DNA of 64,000 nt, taken from positions 248,001 to 312,000 of the forward strand of contig NC_016940.1 of NCBI RefSeq assembly GCF_000250635.1, given 5' to 3'. The notes below the pieces were generated by a model. That model was given only the letters and a program-made list of their open reading frames with translations, did not search any database and was not told where the DNA came from. Positions 35,576 through 44,491 of the stretch are shown here, in pieces. The translations under genes were made by a program, and so were the position numbers. Source of the DNA: Saprospira grandis str. Lewin. Its GTDB lineage: Bacteria > Bacteroidota > Bacteroidia > Chitinophagales > Saprospiraceae. Each line of letters opens with the position of its first letter. Within the stretch, counting starts at the first letter, position 1.

Positions 35576-35787
35576 AGTCTTTCGTTTTTGTTGTTAGATA
35601 AAGTTATAGATAAACTTTTGTATATGCAAGTTATCAACCTAATAATATTTAGTTTTTATAGCTTGAGCACTAAATTATTAGCTTTTTGAGTCAAAAAACT
35701 TTAGTTTATAGAGCACTAATGCATTTTTTAGCTCCAACTATTTTTGGGGCTGCTCCTCCCCTTTCAATTAGCAGCTTTCAATTAGTG
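35576..35787 (+). other. Non-coding stretch leading into a plus-strand terminator
   Basis: No plus-strand gene is visible upstream of the terminator at 35788-35828, so an unrecognised transcript may start here. Contains reverse copies of the AATTGAAAGC motif seen in class 2 arrays. Confidence 0.3.
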
Positions 35788-35828
35788 AGGGCGGCAAAAA
35801 ACGACTTGTTTTTTGCCGCCCTTTTTTT
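35788..35828 (+). terminator. Orphan plus-strand terminator
   Basis: AGGGCGGCAAAAAAC stem with complement, 4-5 base loop, then seven T. Confidence 0.75.
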
Positions 35829-35984
35829 GGTCCAAAAAAATAATTAGCTTTCATTTTTAGGGCTTAAGGACTATAGCATAGAAAACAAATCTCTTTTTTT
35901 TATACCTTCCTTTTTTTCTTTACTTTTAAACAAGCAAAAGATAAGCCCCAAGCCAAAAAGCAATCTATTTTGCTTAGCGGTCCT

Positions 35985-36120
35985 TGGCCTAGCGATGGGG
36001 AGCAGTGCGGCGAAGCCGCAGACCAAGCAAAAAACTTGTTTTTTTGCGCAGGGCCGAGCGAACAGCGAGCTGCGGACCGTAGCGCCGCAAGGCGAAGCCG
36101 CAGCGGAGGCCCCAAAAAAA
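35985..36120 (+). repeat. Class 1 hairpin element, copy 13
   Basis: Plus orientation, variant with GAGCGAACAGCGAGC. Slots: GCGGC/GCCGC and GCAAAAAAC/GTTTTTTTGC. The CCCCAAAAAAA end is 16 bp before the hsdR start. Confidence 0.85.
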
Positions 36121-36136
36121 TCTAATAAAAAAACAA

Positions 36137-38947
36137 ATGACGACGCAAACAGAACAAATACTAGAGAATGAATTGGTAGAGCAACTAATTGGCTTGGGCT
36201 ATGAATATCTGCCCATTAAGGAAGAAAGTGATTTAGTAGCCAATTTTAAGCGGCAATTGGAGCGCCTCAATGGAATTTCTTTGTCGGAAACAGAAATGCA
36301 ACGTTTGCTCCTGCAATTGAATCAGGGAAGTATTTTTGAGCGCTCAAAACGCTTGCGGGCCAAAAAACTGGAATTACAAAAAGATGATCAAGAAACGATC
36401 TATTTGAGTTTGTGGGATCAAAAAAATTGGGCGGAAAATAAATTCCAATTGATTCGACAAATGCGGATGGATGGACGCTATAAAAATATTTATGACCTGA
36501 ATATTTTGATCAATGGGCTGCCCTTGCTGCATATTGAATTAAAACGGCGAGGCATCGAGATGAAAGAAGCCTTTAATCAGATTCATCGTTATAGCCATCA
36601 ATCTTTTTTGATGGGCCAAGCTTTGTTCTCTTACACACAACTTTTTGTGATTTCGAATGGCGTAAACACTAAATATTTTGCGAACAACAAAACAGGCGAG
36701 CTCAATTTTAAGCAGACCTTTTATTGGGCCAATAAAGAAAACCAGAAAATTAGTCGCTTAGAAGAATTTGCGCAGCATTTTTTGGCTCCGCCTCAGCTTT
36801 TTAAAATGATTAGCCGCTATATGGTGCTCTCCGAAGCAAATAAGCGCATTTTAGTGATGCGACCTTATCAGTGCCATGCTACAGAAGCTATTGTAAATCG
36901 AGTGAAAAATAATGGGGGCAATGGATATATTTGGCATACAACAGGCTCGGGAAAAACATTGACTTCTTTTAAAAGCAGCCAACTTTTGCAAGAGCTGCCC
37001 AAAGTGAAAAAAGTTGTTTTTGTTGTGGATCGCAAAGATTTAGATTATCAGACGATCAAAGAGTTTGATAGTTTTTCTAAAGATTGTGTGTCGGCTACAG
37101 AAAATAGCAAGCAACTGATTCAACGTTTTTTGGGCCGAGACAAATTGATTGTTACGACCATTCAGAAGCTAAATTCCGTCATTCATAAAAAAAATAAGCG
37201 AGAACAACTCCTGCCCTTACAAGAGGAAGAAATGGTTTTCATTTTTGATGAGTGCCATCGTTCGCAATTTGGAGAAAGTCATCGCCGAATCAAGGACTTT
37301 TTTAAAAAGGTGCAGCTTTTTGGCTTTACCGGCACGCCCATTCAGGCAAAAAACGCTATGGATACCAAATGGGGCAAACAAAGCACAAAAAATCTTTTTG
37401 ATGAATGTTTGCATAGATACATCATCACGGATGCTATTCGAGATGAAAATGTGCTTCGTTTTTTGGTGGAATATGTGGGGCGCTATAAAAAAACGGCCAC
37501 GGCCAATGAAATCGACATTGAAGTAGAGGATATTGATCGCCAAGAATTGCTAGAGCATGAATATCGCTTGGAAAAAATTGTCGACTATATTATTAAGTAC
37601 CACCCCATTAAAACCAAAAATAAAAAGTACAATGCCATTTTTTGTCTGCCCAGCATTCCCGTTTTAAATAAGTACTATGAAATTTTCAAGCGAAAAAAAG
37701 CCGAGGGCGCGCATGACTTAAATATTGCTTGCATTTTTAGTTATGGGAGCAATGAATCGCCTGAAGGACAGGATGAAACTCAGGATGGCTATACTTATCG
37801 GGGGCATAGTCGAGATCGTTTAGAAGAAGCGATGATGGATTATAATGCGAGTTTTAATGCGAACTACAACAGCCAGAGCAGTCAATCTTTTGACAATTAT
37901 TATAAAGACATTGCAAAACGGCTGCGCGATGGGCAAATCGATATTTTATTGGTGGTCAATATGTTTTTGACTGGATTTGACAGTCCGCGGCTCAATACCT
38001 TATATGTAGATAAAAATTTGCGCTATCATGGTTTGATTCAGGCTTTTTCTCGGACCAATCGTTTGATGGGCAGTGAAAAATCGCAAGGAAATATTGTTTG
38101 TTTTCGCAACTTAAAGCAGGCCACCGATGATGCGCTTCTTTTATATTCGGACAAAGACGCTCCGGAGCTGGCTTATAGTCCCAGTTATGAAGAACAGCGA
38201 GAAAAATTTGACGAGAAGGTCATGGCCTTAAAAAAATTGGTTCCGACTGTAGATTCGGTAGATTTTTTACCTTCGGAAGAGGAAGAGCTGGCTTTTGTGC
38301 AGGGTTTTCGGGAGTTAATTCGTTTGCAGAACATGCTTTCGGCCTTTGTCGATTTTGATTTGGAGCAAACGGCCATGCAAGAGCAGGAGTTTGCGGATTA
38401 TAAATCGAAATATTTGGACCTCTATGAAAAAGTTCGGCAAAATCGGAAGCTCAATAAAACTTCTGTTTTAGAAGAGGTTGATTTTGAGTTGGAATTGATT
38501 CAGCGCGATGAAATCAATGTCGTTTATATTTTGCAGCTTTTGCAAAAGGCTGCTTCAGCTTCGGCAGAAAAAAGAAGCTTGGCCATTGAGCGGCTGCTTC
38601 AGCAGTTGCAGGCAGAAGTCAGTTTGCGCAGCAAAAAAGATTTAATTGAGAAATTTATTCGGGACAACCTGCCAAAGATCGAAGAGGCCGATGATATTCC
38701 CGATGCCTTTGAAGAATTTATGCGCAAGGAGCAAGCCGCTAGTTTTCAGGCGATTTGTCAGCAATATGATTTGGACCAAGAAAAATTTGAGCAGCTGGTC
38801 AAAAACTATTTGTATAGCCAGAAAATGCCCTCTAGCGATCAATTACTCGCCAGCCGAAAAGAAAAACCTAAATTATTAGAGCGAAATAAAATTGCCCAGG
38901 GCATAAGAGAAGAGTTGGAGGGATTTGTTGGGCGGTTTATGGAGTAG
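36137..38947 (+). CDS. hsdR: Type I restriction endonuclease subunit R (EcoR124-like), without M or S partner
   Basis: 936 residues. The N-terminal nuclease has Asp120, Glu134 and Lys136 (YDLNILI... HIELKRRG). The SF2 translocase has Walker A TTGSGKT (268-274), DECH box (371-374), FGFTGTP motif III and NMFLTGFDSP, AFSRTNR motifs V-VI. The C-terminal helical part ends in RNKIAQGIREELEGF. All motifs are intact, so it should be an active ATP-driven nuclease. Known type I systems need HsdM and HsdS, encoded next to HsdR; none is found on either side here. The gene at 38976 follows after 28 bp and may be a partner. Confidence 0.92.
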   Translation: MTTQTEQILENELVEQLIGLGYEYLPIKEESDLVANFKRQLERLNGISLSETEMQRLLLQLNQGSIFERSKRLRAKKLELQKDDQETIYLSLWDQKNWAENKFQLIRQMRMDGRYKNIYDLNILINGLPLLHIELKRRGIEMKEAFNQIHRYSHQSFLMGQALFSYTQLFVISNGVNTKYFANNKTGELNFKQTFYWANKENQKISRLEEFAQHFLAPPQLFKMISRYMVLSEANKRILVMRPYQCHATEAIVNRVKNNGGNGYIWHTTGSGKTLTSFKSSQLLQELPKVKKVVFVVDRKDLDYQTIKEFDSFSKDCVSATENSKQLIQRFLGRDKLIVTTIQKLNSVIHKKNKREQLLPLQEEEMVFIFDECHRSQFGESHRRIKDFFKKVQLFGFTGTPIQAKNAMDTKWGKQSTKNLFDECLHRYIITDAIRDENVLRFLVEYVGRYKKTATANEIDIEVEDIDRQELLEHEYRLEKIVDYIIKYHPIKTKNKKYNAIFCLPSIPVLNKYYEIFKRKKAEGAHDLNIACIFSYGSNESPEGQDETQDGYTYRGHSRDRLEEAMMDYNASFNANYNSQSSQSFDNYYKDIAKRLRDGQIDILLVVNMFLTGFDSPRLNTLYVDKNLRYHGLIQAFSRTNRLMGSEKSQGNIVCFRNLKQATDDALLLYSDKDAPELAYSPSYEEQREKFDEKVMALKKLVPTVDSVDFLPSEEEELAFVQGFRELIRLQNMLSAFVDFDLEQTAMQEQEFADYKSKYLDLYEKVRQNRKLNKTSVLEEVDFELELIQRDEINVVYILQLLQKAASASAEKRSLAIERLLQQLQAEVSLRSKKDLIEKFIRDNLPKIEEADDIPDAFEEFMRKEQAASFQAICQQYDLDQEKFEQLVKNYLYSQKMPSSDQLLASRKEKPKLLERNKIAQGIREELEGFVGRFME

Positions 38948-38975
38948 GGGAATTTGTTACCTTTAAAAAAATTAT

Positions 38976-39905
38976 ATGAGTTTCACGAATCAGAAAGAAT
39001 TACAGTACATTATGCATAGATATACTATAATGTATTATTGGTTAAAGACTGATGGGAAAAAGCGTTTTATTGATTATTACTCAGATGATGAAGATGAGTT
39101 TGAATTTAATGAAGCTCTTAACAAACTAGAAAACCCTGATTTTATAACCACTGGAAAATTAGATGCTTTTCTAGAGCACTTTAGTCGATATGGTATTTTT
39201 AGTTGGTCTAACGAAGCCTATATTGGTGAAATGAAAGTACGAACTCTTATCAGAGAGCTAAAAAATGCTAAGCGTAAGTTTACTCCGCCAACATTCACAG
39301 TTGATGCAACACAACAGGTACCTATCGATTTAGAAATACAAAAAGATTATTTAGCACAAATAGATGATGATTTAAAAAAGATTAACACAGATAATCTAGA
39401 AGCAAAACGAATAGGTGGATTTAATGTAATCATTCAATCTAGTTTACAGTACGTTGAAGACACTGCTAACAGCTCAGCCCAACTTTTATCCCCCGAGTTA
39501 CTTAACTATAGAAAAATTACAGCGCCTAATTCCCTTTTAAAGCTAGTAGAAACAAATAAAGTAAGAATTGACTCTTTAGATTTCAATTCTGATGGTAGTT
39601 CTCACAGTGTCGCATTAAAAATATCCAACCTCACAGGTAAACAACTAAGTATTTCTATACCAGAAGGTCAAATATTCGAAAATAGAGTCATATTTCCAAA
39701 ACCTTCACAAAACTTAGCTTCTATAAATGAACATGAATTCATATTGGAAGATTTCAAAGAACTAAACATTCCTGCCTATTGTATTAACCAGTCTTTTTCA
39801 GCCCCTTCAGGAGAGGGGAACCTTACTATTTTTGAGCTAGTAAAAAAAGGATTTAAGGATCAAAATGATATTTGGAATTGGATTGAAAACATTATATGTT
39901 CTTAA
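38976..39905 (+). CDS. Hypothetical protein downstream of hsdR
   Basis: 309 residues, unrecognised. The first 100 residues are helical and acidic (YYSDDEDEFEFNEALNKL), and the middle (about 120-180) is helical. The last 110 residues look like a beta sandwich: SVALKISNLTGKQLSISIPEGQIF, then a late Pro-Ala-Tyr-Cys-Ile-Asn segment before SFSAPSGEGN. No membrane segment or signal. It is markedly AT-rich compared with hsdR, so it may have arrived separately, although the 28-bp spacing suggests co-transcription. Confidence 0.65.
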   Translation: MSFTNQKELQYIMHRYTIMYYWLKTDGKKRFIDYYSDDEDEFEFNEALNKLENPDFITTGKLDAFLEHFSRYGIFSWSNEAYIGEMKVRTLIRELKNAKRKFTPPTFTVDATQQVPIDLEIQKDYLAQIDDDLKKINTDNLEAKRIGGFNVIIQSSLQYVEDTANSSAQLLSPELLNYRKITAPNSLLKLVETNKVRIDSLDFNSDGSSHSVALKISNLTGKQLSISIPEGQIFENRVIFPKPSQNLASINEHEFILEDFKELNIPAYCINQSFSAPSGEGNLTIFELVKKGFKDQNDIWNWIENIICS

Positions 39906-40125
39906 AATATATAGGAACCCCAGGGCCAAGGCCCTAGGCTAGCTAAAAAATTATCATCCCCTCATTCGAGGGGATTTTTTTTGCGGTTGTGGTTTAGGGG
40001 TTGTTTTTTGAAGTTTTTTTGGACCTGTGGGTTAAAACCCACAGCAAAAAGGGAAGACATTCTACATCCAAAAAAATGAGCCGATGGTTAAAACCATCGG
40101 CCCATGAAAATTAAACTAAAAACCT
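39906..40125. repeat. Class 2 palindrome array B (short)
   Basis: Contains the CCAGGGCC/GGCCCTAGG, ATCCCCTC/GAGGGGAT, GTGGGTTAAAACCCAC and GCCGATGGTTAAAACCATCGGC units in the same order as array A but without the middle three. A CCATGGGCTTTAGCCCATGG unit follows at 40182-40201. Confidence 0.85.
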
Positions 40126-40262
40126 TTCCCATTTTCCAGCAAACAAGGGCTTTAGCCCGCCAATTTGCATAGACAATCAACCATGGGCTTTAGCCCATGG
40201 CCGTAAAATAATTCCATACTAAAAATTCAGGGGTAAAAACAATTGCTATTATTTCTGCCCCA

Positions 40263-40904
40263 TAAATTTCATAGGAACCCCAGGGCCAAGGCCCTAGGCT
40301 AAGGAAAAAATTGTCATCCCCTCATTCGAGGGGATTTTTTTTGCGGTTGTGGTTTGGGGGTTGTTTTTTTTGAATCTGTGGGTTGAAACCCACAGCCATA
40401 CAACAATTCCATTCTACATCTATAGTGCGGAGAGGATTAAAATCCTCTGCCGCTTTGAACATGATGATTTTTGGTCCATTGATTTTCCCCAAGAGAAATT
40501 TTCATCCCTGTTTTTTTATGGAGGTTTTTAAACCTCCATTTAAAATGAAATGCCTTTTTGTTGCCTGGCTGTAGGTTTCAACCTACAGACCACCGCAGTT
40601 TTTTCCAAAAAAAATTTTTGTCCTTGTTTTTTAACCCAATCGCTAATTGAAAGCCGCTATTTGAAAGGGGTGTTTTCTTGACGGTTTTCTAGACCTCTGG
40701 GTTAAAACCCACAGCAAAAAGGAGGGCCGTTCTACATCCAAAAAAATGAGCCGATGGTAAAAACCATCGGCCCATGAAATGTCGCAGAAAAAATTGTGGT
40801 AGAAAATTATTCATCGCCATTAGGCCAGTTTTTTCCCAAAAAAAATTTTTGTCCTTGTTTTTTAACCCAATCGCTAATTGAAAGCCGCTATTTGAAAGGG
40901 GTAT
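40263..40904. repeat. Class 2 palindrome array C
   Basis: Full order of units as array A, including GAGGATTAAAATCCTC, GGAGGTTTTTAAACCTCC and CTGTAGGTTTCAACCTACAG, then two GCTAATTGAAAGCCGC blocks. Long stretches, including spacers, are nearly identical to arrays D and E. Confidence 0.88.
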
Positions 40905-41110
40905 TTAAGGGCCGAAGAAAAAAGCCCAGAGAAAAAACTAAGGTTGTGCAAAAAAGGAGAGCGAAGCGAGCCTTTTGGCCTAGCGATGGGGAGCAGTGCG
41001 GCGAAGCCGCAGACCAAGCAAAAAACTTGTTTTTTTGCGCAGGGCCGAGCAGACCTGCGAGCTGCGGACCGCAGCGGCGCAAGGCGAAGCCGCAGCGCAG
41101 GCCCCAAAAA
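40905..41110 (+). repeat. Class 1 hairpin element, copy 14, with 70-bp leader
   Basis: Plus orientation. A leader (GAAGAAAAAAGCCCAGAG, then GAGAGCGAAGCGAGCC) precedes the element proper at 40976. Nearly identical over 200 bp to copies 16 and 18. The CCCCAAAAAA end is about 10 bp from the stop of kinase 2. Confidence 0.9.
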
Positions 41111-41120
41111 ACAGAGATCA

Positions 41121-43196
41121 CTACCATCTTGTCAATTTATCCTTTAGTTTTTTGGCCTTAACAATATCCGAATCAATTTCTTCTAAGGCTGCTGGCGACC
41201 ATAAGGCTAAACTTTTTCGATGAAAACGCTCCTCTTCTTTCCAAATGTTGGCATAAGTCTCTCTATAAAGGGCTTTCATTTTTTGCTCTTCTTTCTCATA
41301 TTCAAGCTGCATCCGATCGCGAAATTCCTGATAACGCTCTTCTTGCGATAATTTATAGGCCTTCATTTTTTCTTGCAGCTTGAGATTAACCTTTTTTAAA
41401 GCCGCTCGATAAGCAGCAAACTGTTTTTTAATGCGTCCTTTTTCCTCTGGATTATTTTTTTGGGCCAAAACAGCCTGCTGTTCTATTTTATCCAAAATTT
41501 CTTCCGCCCGCCAAAGAGTCCGAACATTTTGCAAGGCCGGATGCACCGCCTGAATTAAATGGACCACTTCTTTTTTAGCCGCAGTTTCAAACTCCTTTTC
41601 TGCGGTCAGTAGTTCTTGATAAGTTGCAGCTAAGGCCTCTTCCTTTGCTTCCCAATCCAATAGAGCCACTCCAAACTTCTTTTGCCAACTTAGCCGATGC
41701 TTTTGCATGCTTTTTTTAATATTTTCTTGCAAAACCTCCTGCTCTCTAAGCATTTGTTTTTCTCGATGCTCCAAACTTTGAATAAGATCGTGTATGCTAT
41801 TTTGTAATTTTTGACGCGGATAAGCCCCCCCAAATAGCAGCCCAATAAACAGAGAAATAATGGACCAGGCCACAAAAAATAAGAAGATCAAAAAAGCAAG
41901 CCGATTTTGCCCCATCTCTTCTAACCAACTGGCAAAAGAAGAACTGACGAAAATCAACAACATGCGGAGAGAAAAGGTAATAAATAGACCAATCAAAATA
42001 TTCAACAGCCAAACTTCACTAACAGCAGAGTACTTCTTTGCTGGATCGGCCTCCAAAAACTGCTTAAAATGAATGGGCGTTTTCCAATCTATAGCCATGC
42101 GCAAAGTCGGCGATAAAGACAACTCTCCGCTTGCATACTGATTTAAATTGGGCAAAATACTTTCTAAAGCGGGCAAGCGATAGGCGGCAAAAGTCTGCGC
42201 GCTCATTTTTTTCTCAAAAGCAGTCCGCAATTTTCCATCTTGCATTTCTTGCAAGATCATCCAACACCATTTCTCTGCATTAGGGCGAAGTTCGGGCGAT
42301 TTATGTCCCTCTACAAAAGCTAACTGAAACAAATTTCGAAACTCTGCCGAAAAGCTATGATAATTTTGATGCGGTGGCGGAACAGATGAAAAAAGTTGAT
42401 CCGCCTTGGGATGATGAACAAATAAGCCGGCCTCAATTTTTTGATGCAAACTCGCTAGGTTTTCCCATTTCCCCTTGGCCGAGGCCGCAAAAGGATGAAT
42501 GCCCAATAATAATTTGTAAATAATAACGGCCAAGGCAAAATTATCCCAGCTGGGAGAAAAATAATTACTTCTTGGTCGCCGATAATATTCTGCTGCGGCA
42601 TATTCTGGCGTAGTTACCGCCGCTTTAAAGCGCAATTTTCCATTTTCCAAAATTTGCAGCGAGTCTACATCCACAATAGAAATTTGCCCATCGGTTTGCA
42701 ACAAGACATTTTCGGGCTTAAAATCGACCAAAACATATTTTTCCGATTGCTGCAAACGATAAAGCGCATTGGCTAGGTTAAAGGCAATGCGCAAGCGAAA
42801 TTCTCGGCCCATTTTAGCCGATAAAGCAAAACGGCCCCATTCTTCACGCATTTTTTTGGGCAAAGTGGGCAAACAAAAGAGCTCTAGCTTTTTTCCACTG
42901 ACCATTCGCATAATAAAACCAATGGCCTCGCCCCGCTCATTTTCTATAATATCTTCGGGCCAAACAAAACTCGGCTGCTCCTCTGGCCGATAATGCGCCA
43001 AGGGATCTTTTAATAAAAGCCTGATCTTGGCTATTTTTTCTTCCGTCAATTTATGCGGATGATAAATTTTTGCTACCCGATCTTGATAGTTTTTTGGCGT
43101 TCTAATTTTAAACAACTGCCCTTCTCCCCCAGCCGCAAAAGGTTTGCTGGCCAAAATAATTTTGTCTTTGCGTTTACTTAAATAAAGGCTGTGCAT
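41121..43196 (-). CDS. Membrane-anchored YegI-like protein kinase with coiled-coil tail (paralogue 2)
   Basis: 691 residues, same layout as the protein at 25794-28229: glycine loop AAGGEGQLF (Gly23-Gly26), Lys43 (VAKIYHPHK), catalytic VLVDFKPENVLL (Asp158, Lys160, Asn163), DVD (Asp175-Asp177), TPEYAAAEYY and SWDNFALAVIIYK. Two or three membrane segments lie at about 385-460, and a Lys/Glu/Gln-rich coiled coil at about 465-690. Kinase domains of the two paralogues are clearly similar, while membrane and tail regions have diverged. Predicted active kinase; substrate unknown. An ABM-domain gene lies just upstream on the same strand. Confidence 0.85.
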   Translation of the reverse strand: MHSLYLSKRKDKIILASKPFAAGGEGQLFKIRTPKNYQDRVAKIYHPHKLTEEKIAKIRLLLKDPLAHYRPEEQPSFVWPEDIIENERGEAIGFIMRMVSGKKLELFCLPTLPKKMREEWGRFALSAKMGREFRLRIAFNLANALYRLQQSEKYVLVDFKPENVLLQTDGQISIVDVDSLQILENGKLRFKAAVTTPEYAAAEYYRRPRSNYFSPSWDNFALAVIIYKLLLGIHPFAASAKGKWENLASLHQKIEAGLFVHHPKADQLFSSVPPPHQNYHSFSAEFRNLFQLAFVEGHKSPELRPNAEKWCWMILQEMQDGKLRTAFEKKMSAQTFAAYRLPALESILPNLNQYASGELSLSPTLRMAIDWKTPIHFKQFLEADPAKKYSAVSEVWLLNILIGLFITFSLRMLLIFVSSSFASWLEEMGQNRLAFLIFLFFVAWSIISLFIGLLFGGAYPRQKLQNSIHDLIQSLEHREKQMLREQEVLQENIKKSMQKHRLSWQKKFGVALLDWEAKEEALAATYQELLTAEKEFETAAKKEVVHLIQAVHPALQNVRTLWRAEEILDKIEQQAVLAQKNNPEEKGRIKKQFAAYRAALKKVNLKLQEKMKAYKLSQEERYQEFRDRMQLEYEKEEQKMKALYRETYANIWKEEERFHRKSLALWSPAALEEIDSDIVKAKKLKDKLTRW

Positions 43197-43206
43197 TTAC
43201 TGTTGT

Positions 43207-43506
43207 TTATGGTTCTAAGCCCTGCATTTCTTGCACAGAAAACTGAACAAGCGCATCCGCAGCAGCTTCTCGATAGGCCAACAAATGTTCGCTTTGCATA
43301 TGCTGCTCCCAAAGCGCGCGACTTTCCCAAAGCTCATAAATTAAAAATGAATTCGGATCTTTAAGGTCCTGATTTAAGTCATAGGTGATACAACCTTCCT
43401 CCAATCGAGTGGCATTTACCAATTTAAATAATTCTTCCTTAATAAATTCAACTTTTTCAGCTTTCACTTCTAGTTGAGCGACAATTGTTAATTTTTGTTC
43501 TTTCAT
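43207..43506 (-). CDS. ABM-domain (YgiN-like) quinol monooxygenase family protein
   Basis: 99 residues from Met at 43506 (MKEQKLTIVAQLEVKAEKV); the frame continues 18 codons upstream without similarity. The pattern of a VAQLEVKA strand, NATRLEEGCITYDL and FLIYELWESRALWEQHMQSEHL (with the conserved His) is the antibiotic biosynthesis monooxygenase fold. Such small dimeric enzymes oxidise quinols or reactive small molecules without cofactor. It is 10 bp upstream of kinase 2, so the two probably share a transcript. Confidence 0.85.
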   Translation of the reverse strand: MKEQKLTIVAQLEVKAEKVEFIKEELFKLVNATRLEEGCITYDLNQDLKDPNSFLIYELWESRALWEQHMQSEHLLAYREAAADALVQFSVQEMQGLEP

Positions 43507-43583
43507 GAGTTCTTTTTTTAAACGTTTCCCCAAACTAAGCGAGAATAAACAATTTGGCAAATCACGGCCCTTTTTTAGGATTT

Positions 43584-43722
43584 CTTTTTTTGGGGCTGCC
43601 CCTGCGCTTCGCTTGGGTCGGGCTATGGCGCAGCTCGCTGTTCGCTCGGCCCTGCGTTTTTTTTCGCTGCGCTCAAAAAAACTGGGTCTGGCCTTCGGCC
43701 ACTGCTATCTATCCCTCAGCCG
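43584..43722 (-). repeat. Class 1 hairpin element, copy 15
   Basis: Minus orientation. Slots: GGCCTTCGGCC, a GTTTTTTTT/AAAAAAAC stem and CCCCTGCGCTTCGCTTGGG. It forms the left inverted arm of the composite 43584-44483. Confidence 0.85.
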
Positions 43723-43817
43723 CTCGTCTAATTTTTTTCTTTGGGCTTTTTTCTTCGGCGGTTTTGCGGCTGTTGTTGTTTTTCTTGCAACAAAAATGTT
43801 TTCCATTTTCCAGCCCA

Positions 43818-44280
43818 TGGCCATAAAATAACTCCACAAAAAAATTCAGGGGTAAAAACAATTGCTATTATTTCTACCCCATAAATTTCATAGGAACCCT
43901 AGGGCCAAGGCCCTAGGCTATTGAAAAAATTGTCATCCCCTCATTCGAGGGGATTTTTTGGGGGATGTTTTTTTTGAATCTGTGGGTTGAAACCCACAGC
44001 CATACAACAATTCCATTCTACATCTATAGTGCGGAGAGGATTAAAATCCTCTGCCGCTTTGAACATGATGATTTTTGGTCCATTGATTTTTTGCCGAGAG
44101 AAATTTTCCTCCTTGTTTTTTTATGGAGGTTTTTAAACCTCCATTTAAAATGAAATGCCTTTTTGTTGCCTGGCTGTAGGTTTCAACCTACAGACCTCAG
44201 CAGTTTTTCCGCCGAAGAAAAATTTTGTTGTTTTTAGGCTTGAGCTTATTTGAAAGCCGCTATTTGAAAGGGGAATTTAA
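43818..44280. repeat. Class 2 palindrome array D
   Basis: Units in the standard order from CCTAGGGCC/GGCCCTAGG through CTGTAGGTTTCAACCTACAG. Lacks the second GTGGGTT and GCCGATGG units. Confidence 0.88.
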
Positions 44281-44483
44281 CCGCCGAAGAAAAAAGCCCA
44301 GAGAAAAAACTAAAGTTGTGCAAAAAAGGAGAGCGAAGCGAGCCTTTTGGCCTAGCGATGGGGAGCAGTGCGGCGAAGCCGCAGACCAAGCAAAAAACTT
44401 GTTTTTTTGCGCAGGGCCGAGCAGACCTGCGAGCTGCGGACCGCAGCGGCGCAAGGCGTAGCCGCAGCGCAGGCCCCAAAAAA
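44281..44483 (+). repeat. Class 1 hairpin element, copy 16, with leader
   Basis: Plus orientation, nearly identical to copies 14 and 18. The right end is 9 bp from the mcrC stop. Confidence 0.9.
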
Positions 44484-44491
44484 TCAAAGAA

